This document shows positions 7,340 through 15,588 of a stretch of DNA of 15,749 nt, in pieces; position 1 is the stretch's first letter; each line of letters opens with the position of its first letter. Origin of the DNA: Syntrophomonadaceae bacterium (GTDB lineage: Bacteria; Bacillota_D; Dethiobacteria; DTU022); contig PWUG01000416.1 of NCBI GenBank assembly GCA_003562605.1, positions 1-15,749 of the forward strand. Reading direction: 5' to 3'. A program made the position numbers and the translations under genes. A model generated the notes under the pieces. That model had not been told where the DNA came from and did not search any database. It saw only the letters and a program-made list of their open reading frames with translations.

Positions 7340-8578
7340 TTATTCATAAATCTTTTCGTCAACCTGTTCGGCCTCGGCAGCATCAAACTCTATATCTCGT
7401 CCTTTAAACCCTTCCCTATCAAGTTCTTTGTAGTACTCATGCTGAATAATGAGATCCATAATTTCGTTAGTCCCGGTCCAGATCATAATCAAGCGGACAT
7501 CGCGCAGCATTTTTTCAATTGGGTAGACATTTGAATAACCGATACCACCCATAATTTGCATTGCATTGTTTACAACTTTCCAAGCATTCTCAGTTGCCAC
7601 TTTTTTAGCCTCGGAAACCAAACGTCTTGACCTGCCGGGCGGGTCACCGGAATCGACAGATCTGGCTGCGAGGTAAACTATGCCCCTCGCTGTGTCGAGA
7701 CAGGTTGCACTGTCGGCCACCTTGAAACTAACCGCCTGAAAGTTTTTAATATCCGTTCCGAAAGCTTTACGCCGCGTGCTGTAGCGGGCAGCCACGTCGA
7801 GTGCAGCCCGCCCCATCCCAATCGCACCCCCGGCGCTGGTCATCCGCTCGGGAATCATCATCTGGTAAAAAATTGCCGAACCATTGTTTTCTTCTCCCAA
7901 AATGTTTTCTGCAGGAACACGGACATCTTTGAAGACCAGGCGCCCTGTTCCTCCGCCGCGTGTGCCCATCAAACCGTAAAGGTATTCGACATTTATTTCA
8001 GGACAGCGATCAACAAGGAAAGCACTAATCGACTTGTGCGGCGGCCCATCGGGATCGGTCCGGGCATACACCATGAAATAATCGGCACCTTCAGCTCCGA
8101 CTACAAAGCGCTTTTGGCCATTTATTATGTAGTGATCGCCTTCTTTTCTCGCTGTACAGGTTGCTCCAAAAAAATCTGATCCGCCGCGCGGTTCAGTTAA
8201 AGCTTCAGCAACTGTCATCCTGCCTTCGATAGCAGGACGCAAGTACTTTTCTTTGAGCAGTTCCGAACCAAATTTGTTAATAGCTTCTCCGACAATACTG
8301 ACCAGCGAATAAAGACAGCCCAGCGATGTCCCGAGGACTCCCACTTCTTCCAGGGCAACAATTTCTGAAGTCCAGGGCATGCCCCGCCCGCCATATTTCT
8401 TTGGGAACCGCAAGCCGAGCAGACCACGTTTGGCAGCTTTCTCCAGGAATTCCCGCGGATAACGGACTTTATCTTCATCCATATCGCGTAAGAGCTGCCT
8501 GTCAATATCTTCCCTGACAAATGCACGCACTTCATCGCGCAAGGTTTTATCTTCCGCTGTCATCAGGCAATCGAGCAT
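7340..8578 (-). CDS. Acyl-CoA dehydrogenase family flavoprotein
   Basis: A 412-residue soluble flavoenzyme that should form a trans double bond between C2 and C3 of an acyl-CoA and pass electrons to an electron-transfer flavoprotein. Domain order is normal: an N-terminal helical domain (to about 120), a middle beta domain with [13 protein letters not shown] (125-137) and [18 protein letters not shown], then a C-terminal helical domain with [14 protein letters not shown] and [20 protein letters not shown] (341-360). The usual base in the YEGT motif is replaced by threonine (T368 in IWTGTNEI). A glutamate, E244 in PERMTSAGG, sits where isovaleryl-CoA and long-chain enzymes keep theirs, so the enzyme is probably active. 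Start ATG at 8578 with GGAGGGGG upstream. No electron-transfer flavoprotein or other beta-oxidation gene is nearby, and the substrate is unknown. Confidence 0.92.
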   Translation of the reverse strand: MLDCLMTAEDKTLRDEVRAFVREDIDRQLLRDMDEDKVRYPREFLEKAAKRGLLGLRFPKKYGGRGMPWTSEIVALEEVGVLGTSLGCLYSLVSIVGEAINKFGSELLKEKYLRPAIEGRMTVAEALTEPRGGSDFFGATCTARKEGDHYIINGQKRFVVGAEGADYFMVYARTDPDGPPHKSISAFLVDRCPEINVEYLYGLMGTRGGGTGRLVFKDVRVPAENILGEENNGSAIFYQMMIPERMTSAGGAIGMGRAALDVAARYSTRRKAFGTDIKNFQAVSFKVADSATCLDTARGIVYLAARSVDSGDPPGRSRRLVSEAKKVATENAWKVVNNAMQIMGGIGYSNVYPIEKMLRDVRLIMIWTGTNEIMDLIIQHEYYKELDREGFKGRDIEFDAAEAEQVDEKIYE

Positions 8579-8598
8579 TTTTCCCCCTCCAAAAATAT

Positions 8599-10179
8599 TT
8601 ATATAGGCCTCAAACTTGTAAGAAAAGGATTGCCGGCTACCCTTTGATCACATGTCCCCAGGTATTGAAATGCTTCTTTGTAATTTGCCAGAATATCACG
8701 GGCCATATGACCGCGTCCCTCGGGGATAAGATCTCCTGCAAGGCCGTGCATAAAAGCACCGGCCCTGGCGGCATCCTCAGGTATAACTCCCTGGGCAATA
8801 AATGATGAAACAAGTCCGGTCAGCAGATCACCTGAGCCGGCCGTAGAAAGCGACGGGCTTCCCGTGGGATTAACAGATGCCCGCCCATCCGGAGTAGCAA
8901 TAATTGTATTTGGCCCTTTCAACATTATGATACAATTCCATAAATTGGCATTCTTAAGGGCGGTTTCAAGGCGGCTGCTCTGCACTTCCCCGGCGGTTTT
9001 ACCGATAAGGCGGGCCATTTCACCGGGGTGAGGAGTAATTACCGGCATGTGCCTGGCTGAGCGGAGCATATTCATCTTTTTACCCAGGGCTCCAAGCGCA
9101 CCTGCATCGAAAACCATCGGTATTGGGCTAAGCTGGACCAGCTTATAAAGCAAATCTGAGGTTACTTCACCGGTGTCGAGGCCGGGTCCGACCGCAAGGA
9201 CATCACATTCGCGGGCCTTATCGATTATTATTTCTGCAGCGGAGGGATCGATCGCACCCTTACTTTTTTCAGGTAGGACTATAGTAATTACTTCAACTAA
9301 CTTCGCATCAAGAGCCGTGCAGGCACTTTCAGGTGCTGCAAGGTAAACCAACCCTGCACCGCCCTTTAAGGCAGATTCAGCTGCAAGGGCGGCAGCGCCG
9401 CTCATGCCGGGCGAACCGGCGACGATCAGTACCCGCCCCAGGCTTCCCTTGTGGGAATCAGCCGGGCGATCCGGTAAAACTTTTCTTACGAACGAGGAAT
9501 CGACCAGATCGACCATTTCATCTTCCAAAAGCGATTCAGGAACATTAACATCGCCGGTCACTATTTCACCGGCACATCCGGCCCCGGGATAAAACATTAA
9601 ACCCAGCTTCGGAGAGGCAAAGGTTACCGTCCACTTAGCCCTGACTGCGCAGCCCATTACCGCACCGCTGTCAGCATTTACACCGGACGGGATATCAACC
9701 GCCAATACCGGTACACCGCTGCTGTTAACAATATTTATAATTTCTTCCAGCAGCCCGGTCACATTTCGGTCGGCACCAATACCCAGGAGGGCATCAACTA
9801 TCAGGTCGGTGCAGTTTAACTCATTCCGTAGGCGATCGAGATCAGCCGAACTGGATATTCGCTGATCAGGAAAAGATATTTTGTTTAAATATTTTTCATT
9901 TACAGCTGCGTCTCCCCGGTATCCGCCTTCTTTTACAGTGCTCCAAAGGGATACAGAGACTCCCGCCTTTGATAACAACCTTGCAGTTACAAGTCCGTCA
10001 CCGCCATTATTGCCGGGCCCGGCCAGGATAACAACCCGGCCTGAATCAGTGAGACGGGAGCGAATAAATTCAAACACTCTTAAACCGGCGGTTTCCATCA
10101 AAATCACCCCGGGCATACCAAACCGTTCAATAGTCTGCCGATCAGCGGCTTTCATAGATTCCCGGCTCAGCACTTTCAA
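8599..10179 (-). CDS. nnr: Bifunctional NAD(P)H-hydrate epimerase / ADP-dependent dehydratase
   Basis: Repairs NADH and NADPH that have been damaged by hydration. The N-terminal epimerase domain (about 1-220) has GPGNNGGDG (54-62), [11 protein letters not shown] (128-138) and [11 protein letters not shown] (162-172). The C-terminal ADP-dependent dehydratase domain (about 235-505) has [14 protein letters not shown] (243-256), [17 protein letters not shown] (381-391) and [11 protein letters not shown] (445-455), the last being the ribokinase-like anion-hole segment. Both catalytic halves look intact in the 526 residues. The start is TTG at 10179, supported by GAGGAGGGG eight bases or so upstream; the GTG two codons later is less well spaced. 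It heads the minus-strand cluster nnr-acyl-CoA dehydrogenase-hom-alr. Linkage of nnr with alr is familiar in Firmicutes. Confidence 0.96.
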   Translation of the reverse strand: MKVLSRESMKAADRQTIERFGMPGVILMETAGLRVFEFIRSRLTDSGRVVILAGPGNNGGDGLVTARLLSKAGVSVSLWSTVKEGGYRGDAAVNEKYLNKISFPDQRISSSADLDRLRNELNCTDLIVDALLGIGADRNVTGLLEEIINIVNSSGVPVLAVDIPSGVNADSGAVMGCAVRAKWTVTFASPKLGLMFYPGAGCAGEIVTGDVNVPESLLEDEMVDLVDSSFVRKVLPDRPADSHKGSLGRVLIVAGSPGMSGAAALAAESALKGGAGLVYLAAPESACTALDAKLVEVITIVLPEKSKGAIDPSAAEIIIDKARECDVLAVGPGLDTGEVTSDLLYKLVQLSPIPMVFDAGALGALGKKMNMLRSARHMPVITPHPGEMARLIGKTAGEVQSSRLETALKNANLWNCIIMLKGPNTIIATPDGRASVNPTGSPSLSTAGSGDLLTGLVSSFIAQGVIPEDAARAGAFMHGLAGDLIPEGRGHMARDILANYKEAFQYLGTCDQRVAGNPFLTSLRPI

Positions 10180-10312
10180 AGTTTCCCCTCCTCACAACTG
10201 ATTTATTTTTCTGTCTGCATAGTATAGCCTTGCTTTAAATCCGACCGGGCTGCAAGAAGCAGGCGCAGCAGTAACCAGGCAAATTAGCTTTTCTTATTTC
10301 GTGTTGTATACG

Positions 10313-10341
10313 TTGACAAAGTTTTATCAAGTTTTTAATAC
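10313..10341 (+). promoter_or_regulatory. Possible distal rpsT promoter
   Basis: A perfect TTGACA (10313-10318) is followed after 17 bp by TAATAC (10336-10341), which matches only half of the -10 consensus. If used, it would give rpsT a leader of about 160 nt. Confidence 0.4.
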
Positions 10342-10444
10342 TTCGATACAAGCTCATTTTACTCCTTCCTGACTGAAAAATTGTTAAACCAGGTTGACCT
10401 TCAGGATAAAGCAGATTAATTGTTGTTGAATATTGAACTAAGAC

Positions 10445-10473
10445 TTGCTTTTTATCAGCGCTGATGGTAATAT
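10445..10473 (+). promoter_or_regulatory. Proximal rpsT promoter with extended -10
   Basis: TTGCTT (10445-10450), a 17-bp spacer, and TAATAT (10468-10473) preceded by TGG, an extended -10. Transcription would start near 10480, about 30 bases before the rpsT start. Confidence 0.55.
10454..10465. repeat. Perfect 12-bp palindrome in the rpsT promoter spacer
   Basis: ATCAGCGCTGAT is a complete inverted repeat lying exactly between the -35 and -10 boxes of the proximal rpsT promoter. It is too close to the promoter to be a terminator for that transcript and lacks a T-run, so a protein binding site is the likelier reading if it has a role. Confidence 0.4.
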
Positions 10474-10509
10474 TTTAGTGCCTTAAAGCACAGGAAGGAG
10501 GTTATAATT

Positions 10510-10779
10510 TTGCCTAATATTAAATCGGCTGCAAAAAGAGCCAGACAAAACTTAAAACGTGAGATCCGCAACCGGCGGATAAAAAGTTTGCTTAAAACTT
10601 CAATTCGCCGTTTCGAGGAATCCCTGCAAAATGGGGACCAGGAAGATGCGCAAGCCAAACTTTATGCTGCAGTGCGCCAGATCGATAGGGCCGCAACCAA
10701 AGGAATACTGCATAAAAATAATGCGGCCCGGAAAAAATCCCGCCTGAACCGGCAGTTTCATAACAGCACTGCGGTGTAA
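10510..10779 (+). CDS. rpsT: 30S ribosomal protein S20
   Basis: An 89-residue, strongly basic protein that binds 16S rRNA in the body of the small subunit. MPNIKSAAKRARQNLKREIRNRRIKS is the unmistakable S20 opening, and LYAAVRQIDRAATKGILHKNNAARKKSRLNRQF the matching C-terminal helix. The start codon is TTG at 10510, backed by AAGGAGG eight bases upstream. E. coli rpsT also starts with UUG, and there the weak start takes part in autoregulation; whether that applies here is inference. It is a single-gene unit transcribed away from both neighbours, with a promoter at 10445-10473 and a strong terminator at 10835-10882. Its position beside holA is common in Firmicutes. Confidence 0.97.
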   Translation: MPNIKSAAKRARQNLKREIRNRRIKSLLKTSIRRFEESLQNGDQEDAQAKLYAAVRQIDRAATKGILHKNNAARKKSRLNRQFHNSTAV

Positions 10780-10834
10780 TTTATCACAACAGGATCAACT
10801 AAACACGATTGAATAAGACCACCGGTACATAAAT

Positions 10835-10882
10835 ACCGACCTTTATCCTGCTTAAACGGATAAGAGGTCGGTTTGTTTATTA
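10835..10882 (+). terminator. Intrinsic terminator of rpsT
   Basis: The arm at 10835-10848 (ACCGACCTTTATCC) pairs with 10858-10872, giving 14 base pairs with one bulged G and a 9-nt loop. TTTGTTTATT follows. On the minus strand the same stem is followed by a weaker T-rich stretch, so it may also help end the converging operon that stops at 10911. Confidence 0.85.
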
Positions 10883-10910
10883 ATGCTTCCCATCCATTTC
10901 AGGGTTTTGG

Positions 10911-11438
10911 TTATCTTTTCAGAACTGGCACCTTGTTATCAATAAGTAATTCCGCCAGCCAGGCACCGGCCTGGCCGACAACCGCAGGACATTTATCGCG
11001 GTGCCCTCCAGCTTCTTCATACTCGGAGTATTCCTCATTATCAAGGAAATGATAGGCTTTGCCAAAAAGATGGGTCTGAACCTGCCTGCAGCTGTCGCCA
11101 CCATATGTCTGGATAAACTTATCCCAGTATATCCGCACCAGCGGGCCTGGGCGGCGCAGCAAACTGATATCAGCGTACTCGTCACGTGACCGTCCGAAAA
11201 AATAACTGAGAATAAGGATACCGCCGGTCAGAGCTCCACAGGGGCCTTCAATGGTTGAAGCAAACCCTCCTGAAAAAGATGTCGCTGCCTTAAATAAAGC
11301 ATTGTTAACAGGGAAATAATCCTGCACGCTCGCAACTACACACTGTGCACAACCATAATATCTCTGCTCCAACTCATAGCCGCGCCGATATACATCTTTT
11401 ATTAATTGTTCCCTGTCCACTTCCGGCCTGTTTTTCAT
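10911..11438 (-). CDS. C_GCAxxG_C_C-type cysteine protein (putative redox-active)
   Basis: A 175-residue soluble protein resembling the C_GCAxxG_C_C family, found mainly in anaerobes and thought to be redox-active; no reaction is established. Recognisable parts are YGCAQCVVASVQDYF (28-42), SGGFASTIEGPCGALTGGILILSYFFG (56-82), and two later cysteines, C117 and C150. The cysteines are C30, C33, C67, C117 and C150 counted from the chosen start. The first cysteine of the name-giving motif is a tyrosine here and its last glycine a valine, but an extra cysteine (C33) makes a CxxC pair. I start at the ATG at 11438, eight bases after GGAG; a TTG at 11444 is too close to that site. It follows holA by 30 bp and ends the operon. 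The family call is moderately sure, function unknown. Confidence 0.75.
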   Translation of the reverse strand: MKNRPEVDREQLIKDVYRRGYELEQRYYGCAQCVVASVQDYFPVNNALFKAATSFSGGFASTIEGPCGALTGGILILSYFFGRSRDEYADISLLRRPGPLVRIYWDKFIQTYGGDSCRQVQTHLFGKAYHFLDNEEYSEYEEAGGHRDKCPAVVGQAGAWLAELLIDNKVPVLKR

Positions 11439-11468
11439 ATTCAATTCTCCTTTCTTCAGTCCCGGTTA

Positions 11469-12560
11469 TTAAGACTTGCCGCTGCGTGTACTATCCTGGA
11501 CGTAAGCAATACGGCTTAAAATCAGCCTCAATGCCTGGGTAGGTTCGATCTGCCCCGTTTTAATCTGCATATCGGCTTTTTGCAGGGCAAGTAACACTTC
11601 TTCTAAAGCATACCTTTTGTAGTTTACAGCCTGCTCTCTTAGCTTGCGGGCAACAAAAGGATGGACCTCAAGGGTAGAAGCAAATTCACTCTGGGGGATC
11701 CCCACTTCTTGTAAACAGTGCGCCTGTAAAAGCAGGCGGTAATGGCGCACGAGCATAAAAAATATAAGAAGCGACTTTTCACGTCTTCGCAATAGAAGTT
11801 CAAGTATATCGTGCGCCCCGGCTGTGTTGCCTTCGGCCATAGCATCAGACAACTTAAAAATATCACCCTGAATATCGCCTGAAAAAAGTGTGTCAACCGT
11901 CTGTGCAGTAATTATTTTTTCATCTTCTCCCAGGTAGGCAGAGTATTTTTCCAATTCCCCCAACATATAATGAAGGTTATGCTCGCCGGCCATAAGCAGT
12001 TTGTCTACCGCAGCCCGATCAATTTTTTTACCCAACCGGCCTGCCTTATTCCTGATCCATGATGCCAGCGCTTCTCCTTTTAAAGAAGTGCATTCAACTG
12101 TTACTCCTTTATTTTCAATAAGCTTATAAAGACGCTTCCTGCGGTCTATCCTGGAAGCCAGAAATACGAGTATGCTTTCCGGCATCCCGGAAATATGCCG
12201 CTTAATAAAATCTTCCAGAATATCGCCATAATCTATTCCGCGGGTTTTATTTTTACTTTCTTCTTCTGATGCAGCCTGCTCTTCTCTGCCTGATGGAACC
12301 AGGTAAGGCGGATTATCCACAATAAGCAGCCGCCGTTCAGCAAACAGTCCCGTTTCGCTGAGCCTGGCTATAACTTCCTCCAGGCTCAGAATGCTGCCTT
12401 CTACTTTCTCTATGCCAAAACCAATATCCTGGCCCAGATATGCAGCGGCCAGTTGTTCTACCAGCTCTTCCTGCAAGTACTTTTCTTCCCCGTAAAAAAG
12501 GTAAACTGGTGTAAAAGTACCCTCATTGATCTGTTTTGCCAGGGTCTGGTGTGTCAGCAT
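11469..12560 (-). CDS. holA: DNA polymerase III delta subunit
   Basis: The 363-residue clamp-loader subunit that opens the beta sliding clamp during replication. The N-terminus PVYLFYGEEKYLQEELVEQL is the characteristic start of the degenerate AAA+ domain. RRLLIVDNPPYL, ILVFLASRIDRRKRLYKLIENKG and the C-terminal clamp-loader collar region (IFKLSDAMAEGNTAGAHDILELLLRRREKSLLIFFMLVRHYRLLLQ) follow in the normal order. Acidic linker residues at about 91-106 (EEQAASEEESKNK) are a small variable insertion. The ATG at 12560 has AAGG six bases upstream and lies 11 bp after trkH, so it is co-transcribed with the potassium transporter genes. Its closeness to rpsT is the normal Firmicutes arrangement; linkage to trk genes is less usual. 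Confidence 0.93.
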   Translation of the reverse strand: MLTHQTLAKQINEGTFTPVYLFYGEEKYLQEELVEQLAAAYLGQDIGFGIEKVEGSILSLEEVIARLSETGLFAERRLLIVDNPPYLVPSGREEQAASEEESKNKTRGIDYGDILEDFIKRHISGMPESILVFLASRIDRRKRLYKLIENKGVTVECTSLKGEALASWIRNKAGRLGKKIDRAAVDKLLMAGEHNLHYMLGELEKYSAYLGEDEKIITAQTVDTLFSGDIQGDIFKLSDAMAEGNTAGAHDILELLLRRREKSLLIFFMLVRHYRLLLQAHCLQEVGIPQSEFASTLEVHPFVARKLREQAVNYKRYALEEVLLALQKADMQIKTGQIEPTQALRLILSRIAYVQDSTRSGKS

Positions 12561-12571
12561 GGCTAACCTTT

Positions 12572-14038
12572 CTATTTTAAGGATCTCGCCCAGAGGCGCC
12601 TTGATTCGGGAAGGAATACAACCAGAACAGTATAGATTTCAAGTCGGCCAATTACCATCATTATCGTCAGAAGGGCTTTACCGGCATCAGGAATAACCTG
12701 GTAGGTTTCCAACGGTCCGACTCCTGCAAGACCTGGGCCGACATTGCCGATTGTTGCAGCCACAGCTGAAAAAGCAGTATCTATATCGAGACCCATAAAA
12801 GCCAGAACAAGCGTAGCCAGGGCTGTCAGTAACAGATATATAAATCCGAAACCCATAACCGGCCGTAAAACTTCTTCGCTTACGTATTGATCACCCAGTT
12901 TAACCGATGAGATTGATGATGGGTGAACCAACTGCTTTAGTTCACGGAAAGAATATTTAATCATCAACATCCACCGGGCCTGTTTCATCGAACCTCCTGT
13001 TGACCCACCACAGGCGCCCATAAACATAAGCAGGAGCAGGAATAAGCGTGAAAAATGATGCCAGCCATCAAAATTGGCGGTAGTGTAACCGGTAGTAGTA
13101 GTTATTGAGACAACCTGAAAAGCGCTTTGGCGCAGGGCCAGGAAGAAATCACCACCTGCAAGATCATAGGTGTTAATTGTAACCAGCACGATTCCAACTG
13201 CAATAACCGCCAGGTAGAACCTCAGTTCAGGGTTTTTAAAAACTTTAAAGTCTCCACGAACCAGGCGGAAATATAGAACAAAGTTGATTCCGGCAAAAAG
13301 CATAAATAGAATAATCACGATTTCAGCCAGGGGATTATTGAAAGCGGCAATACTGGCGTTGTAAGTGGAAAAACCACCTGTTGGCATGGTTGTGAGAGCA
13401 TGGGCCAGGGCATCGAAAAAGCTGATCCCGCAGGCCATTAGCAGGACCATTTGGGTAATGGTAAAAGCAACATATATGAACCAGAGCCGGCGGGCGGTTT
13501 CCACAACTCTCGGTACAACCCGTTCTGCAATCGGCCCCGGGATTTCAGCTTTAAACATGGTCATGCTTCGGAAGCCGAACCGGGGTAAAACAGCCAGGAA
13601 TAGGACAATGATACCCATACCACCCAACCACTGGGTAAAACCCCGCCAGAGCAAAAGACCGCGCGGCATAGCTTCAATATCTTCAATCAGAGTTGCACCG
13701 GTGGTTGTAAAACCAGAAACTGATTCAAAAAATGCCTGCATATAGTTTCCATCGAAAACACCATAGAAGTGATAAGGCAGTGCACCGAATAGCCCTGCCG
13801 TAAACCAGGCGAGGGTAACGATAGTGAAGTTTTCAATGATATTAAGTTCTCTGCCCCGGGATGGAGAAAAAAACCAGTAAAGCAATCCCCCGATGGCAGC
13901 AGTCAGGAAGATTGACTTTACAAATGCGTTCTGATCCGGGCCCTGCCCGGCAAAAGACCAGAGCGCCGAAAGAAACATGGTCAGCGCTAAAAAAAGAAGC
14001 ATTATGCCAAGAAGATAAAATATACGTAAGCGGCGCAC
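12572..14038 (-). CDS. trkH: Trk-type potassium uptake protein, membrane subunit
   Basis: A 488-residue integral membrane protein that forms the potassium permeation path and works with TrkA. The four pore loops with selectivity-filter glycines are seen: SGFTTTGATL (108-117), TTMPTGGFST (216-225), SITTTTGYTT (311-320) and IGNVGPGLAG (430-439). About ten hydrophobic segments separate them, from FYLLGIMLLFLALTMFL at the N-terminus to IGRLEIYTVLVVFLP at the C-terminus. MFMGACGGSTGGSMKQARWMLM (338-359) is the conserved segment after the third pore. The start is GTG at 14038 with GGGAGGTT seven bases upstream. It follows trkA by 54 bp; that gap holds a hairpin overlapping the ribosome binding site. 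It lacks its own promoter and depends on the trkA leader. Confidence 0.96.
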   Translation of the reverse strand: MRRLRIFYLLGIMLLFLALTMFLSALWSFAGQGPDQNAFVKSIFLTAAIGGLLYWFFSPSRGRELNIIENFTIVTLAWFTAGLFGALPYHFYGVFDGNYMQAFFESVSGFTTTGATLIEDIEAMPRGLLLWRGFTQWLGGMGIIVLFLAVLPRFGFRSMTMFKAEIPGPIAERVVPRVVETARRLWFIYVAFTITQMVLLMACGISFFDALAHALTTMPTGGFSTYNASIAAFNNPLAEIVIILFMLFAGINFVLYFRLVRGDFKVFKNPELRFYLAVIAVGIVLVTINTYDLAGGDFFLALRQSAFQVVSITTTTGYTTANFDGWHHFSRLFLLLLMFMGACGGSTGGSMKQARWMLMIKYSFRELKQLVHPSSISSVKLGDQYVSEEVLRPVMGFGFIYLLLTALATLVLAFMGLDIDTAFSAVAATIGNVGPGLAGVGPLETYQVIPDAGKALLTIMMVIGRLEIYTVLVVFLPESRRLWARSLK

Positions 14039-14047
14039 AGGTTAACC

Positions 14048-14090
14048 TCCCTGCTTGCTGAACATTGATCCGCGGGCCCACCGGCAGGGA
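14048..14090 (-). promoter_or_regulatory. Hairpin overlapping the trkH ribosome binding site
   Basis: TCCCTGC (14090-14084), just after the trkA stop codon, is complementary to GCAGGGA (14054-14048), which includes the first bases of the trkH GGAGG. The 29-nt loop contains a GGGCCC palindrome. A ribosome finishing trkA would cover the 5' arm, so the fold could couple trkH translation to trkA. The stem is only 7 bp and the effect is inferred. Confidence 0.35.
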
Positions 14091-14092
14091 TA

Positions 14093-15499
14093 TCAACCTT
14101 CTTCGATGTGAATCATCTTATTCCGAAGGTATTCTCTGTCTTCTTTACTGACAGCGGGGGCAAAATAACGATCTAGTTTAGTACTGACTTTTGGTACGGC
14201 AAATATCACCAGGTGGTCTTCAGGAAGCAGTTTTGTGTTTCCACCCGGGATAATTACCTCTCCCTGGCGAACAATTGAACCGATTATCATGCCACGTGGC
14301 AGGTTCACGGCAGCGATTCTTTTATTGGCTACCCTGGCTGATTCCGGTAAGACGATTTCTATAACTTCAGCGTTTTCATCCTGCAAAATTGAAAGGGCCA
14401 CCACCTCTTCACGGCGGGTAAGTCGAACAATCTGGGCAGCAGCAATTAAACGGGGGTTAACAACACTGTCAATGCCGAGCGCGCTGTAAACCGGTACAAA
14501 CTGGGGCTTCATAACTTCGCAAATTATTTTTTTAACACCAAACTGCCGGGCTAACAGGGCGGCAACAATATTATTTCGGTCATCCCCTGTAGTGGCAATT
14601 ACAGCATCTGCCCTTTCCGTATCTTCTTCTCTCAACATGGCAATCTCTGTAGCGTCTCCCTGTATAACCAGGGTTTTATCTAACCGACGACACAGTTCGC
14701 CACAACGTTCCACATTCTTTTCTATTAATTTTACATTAAATGTCTGCTTGCTTTCTTCCAGCAGGCGGGCCAATTGCTGACCGATCATCCCGCCGCCCAG
14801 AATTGTGACCTGGCTGACTCTGGTCTTTTCATGGTGCAGCAGTGAACTAATGTCCTTCAAAGTGCGGGTTTTACCTAAAAGATATATTTTATTACCGGGA
14901 TGAATTACGTCATTTCCGCCGGGAACAATAAATCTACCATGGGGATCGCTGATTCCCACGACAATACAGTTCTCATTAAGTGGCAGCTTATGCAGGGGCA
15001 CTCCGGTAATATCCGCTTCAGCACCGACAACTACTCCAAGCATCATAACTTTCCCATGATTGAAGTATTCCACTTCGCTGGCGTCGGGGAAATGAAGCAT
15101 CTTTGATATTTCCATGGCGGCAACCCGCTCCGGGTTGATAACTACATCGATCCCAAGCTGCTTGGGAGTTAGAACCGATGAATCCCCGGCATATCCTGAA
15201 TTGCGAATCCTGCATACTGTAATCGGGACATCATACTGCTTGGCCAGCATGCAGGCAATAATGTTTACTTCATCCACCTGGGTCACGGCGATCATCATGT
15301 CTGCTTTTTTAACGCCTGCCCGCTCCAGTACAGCAGCATTGGCACCGTTATCTACAATAACCATAACATCCAGCGATTCATCAAACCGTTTGGCTTTAAG
15401 TTCGTTTTTCTCAACAACTACAACATCCTGATCTTTTTCCGACAGGTTGCGGGCCACTTCATAGCCGACCCCTCCGCCCCCGACTATAATGATATGCAT
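14093..15499 (-). CDS. trkA: Trk potassium uptake regulator with two RCK modules
   Basis: A 468-residue cytosolic protein that binds NAD(H) or nucleotide and gates the TrkH channel. It has two copies of the RCK unit. The first NAD-binding motif is VGGGGVG (6-12), with acidic E30 ending the second strand, and it is followed by a RCK_C/TrkA-C domain at about 140-225. The second motif is ILGGGMIG (233-240) with E260, and its TrkA-C domain covers about 365-440. The duplicated layout and length match the E. coli-type TrkA rather than single-unit KtrA. The ATG at 15499 has AAGGAAGG about 11 bases upstream. It is the first gene of trkA-trkH-holA-C_GCAxxG protein. It is preceded by a promoter, a folded leader and a terminator, so its transcription is probably attenuated. 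Confidence 0.96.
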   Translation of the reverse strand: MHIIIVGGGGVGYEVARNLSEKDQDVVVVEKNELKAKRFDESLDVMVIVDNGANAAVLERAGVKKADMMIAVTQVDEVNIIACMLAKQYDVPITVCRIRNSGYAGDSSVLTPKQLGIDVVINPERVAAMEISKMLHFPDASEVEYFNHGKVMMLGVVVGAEADITGVPLHKLPLNENCIVVGISDPHGRFIVPGGNDVIHPGNKIYLLGKTRTLKDISSLLHHEKTRVSQVTILGGGMIGQQLARLLEESKQTFNVKLIEKNVERCGELCRRLDKTLVIQGDATEIAMLREEDTERADAVIATTGDDRNNIVAALLARQFGVKKIICEVMKPQFVPVYSALGIDSVVNPRLIAAAQIVRLTRREEVVALSILQDENAEVIEIVLPESARVANKRIAAVNLPRGMIIGSIVRQGEVIIPGGNTKLLPEDHLVIFAVPKVSTKLDRYFAPAVSKEDREYLRNKMIHIEEG

Positions 15500-15524
15500 T
15501 ATAGATATAACCTTCCTTTCAGCT

Positions 15525-15553
15525 AAAAAAAGAGACAGCGGCTACGCTGCCTC
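15525..15553 (-). terminator. Intrinsic terminator inside the trkA leader
   Basis: GAGGCAGCG (15553-15545) pairs with CGCTGTCTC (15540-15532), nine pairs with one G-T, closed by a TAGC loop and followed by seven Ts (15531-15525). It lies between the trkA promoter and the trkA start, 25 bases before the ATG, so it can act on the trk operon as an attenuator. Full-length transcription needs this hairpin to be prevented or bypassed. Confidence 0.85.
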
Positions 15554-15588
15554 ATCAGGGAGAAAAAGTTTAATGCAAATTTATTCCT

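Larger units (their letters stand above)
10180..10509. other. Divergent intergenic region between nnr and rpsT
   Basis: No coding region is supported here. It holds the nnr ribosome binding site (near 10187-10194), two plus-strand promoter candidates for rpsT (10313-10341 and 10445-10473) and a 12-bp palindrome (10454-10465). For nnr only an isolated minus-strand TATACT (10226-10221) without a -35 partner is seen. No convincing RNA structure was found in 10200-10440. Confidence 0.6.

Noticed and set aside
7330..7386. N-terminal extension of hom overlapping the acyl-CoA dehydrogenase gene
   Set aside because: The extra residues do not resemble the family, and the ATG at 7329 has a good ribosome binding site.
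10221..10226. TATACT as -10 of an nnr promoter (minus strand)
   Set aside because: No acceptable -35 at 16-18 bp and no TG extension; the nnr promoter remains unidentified.
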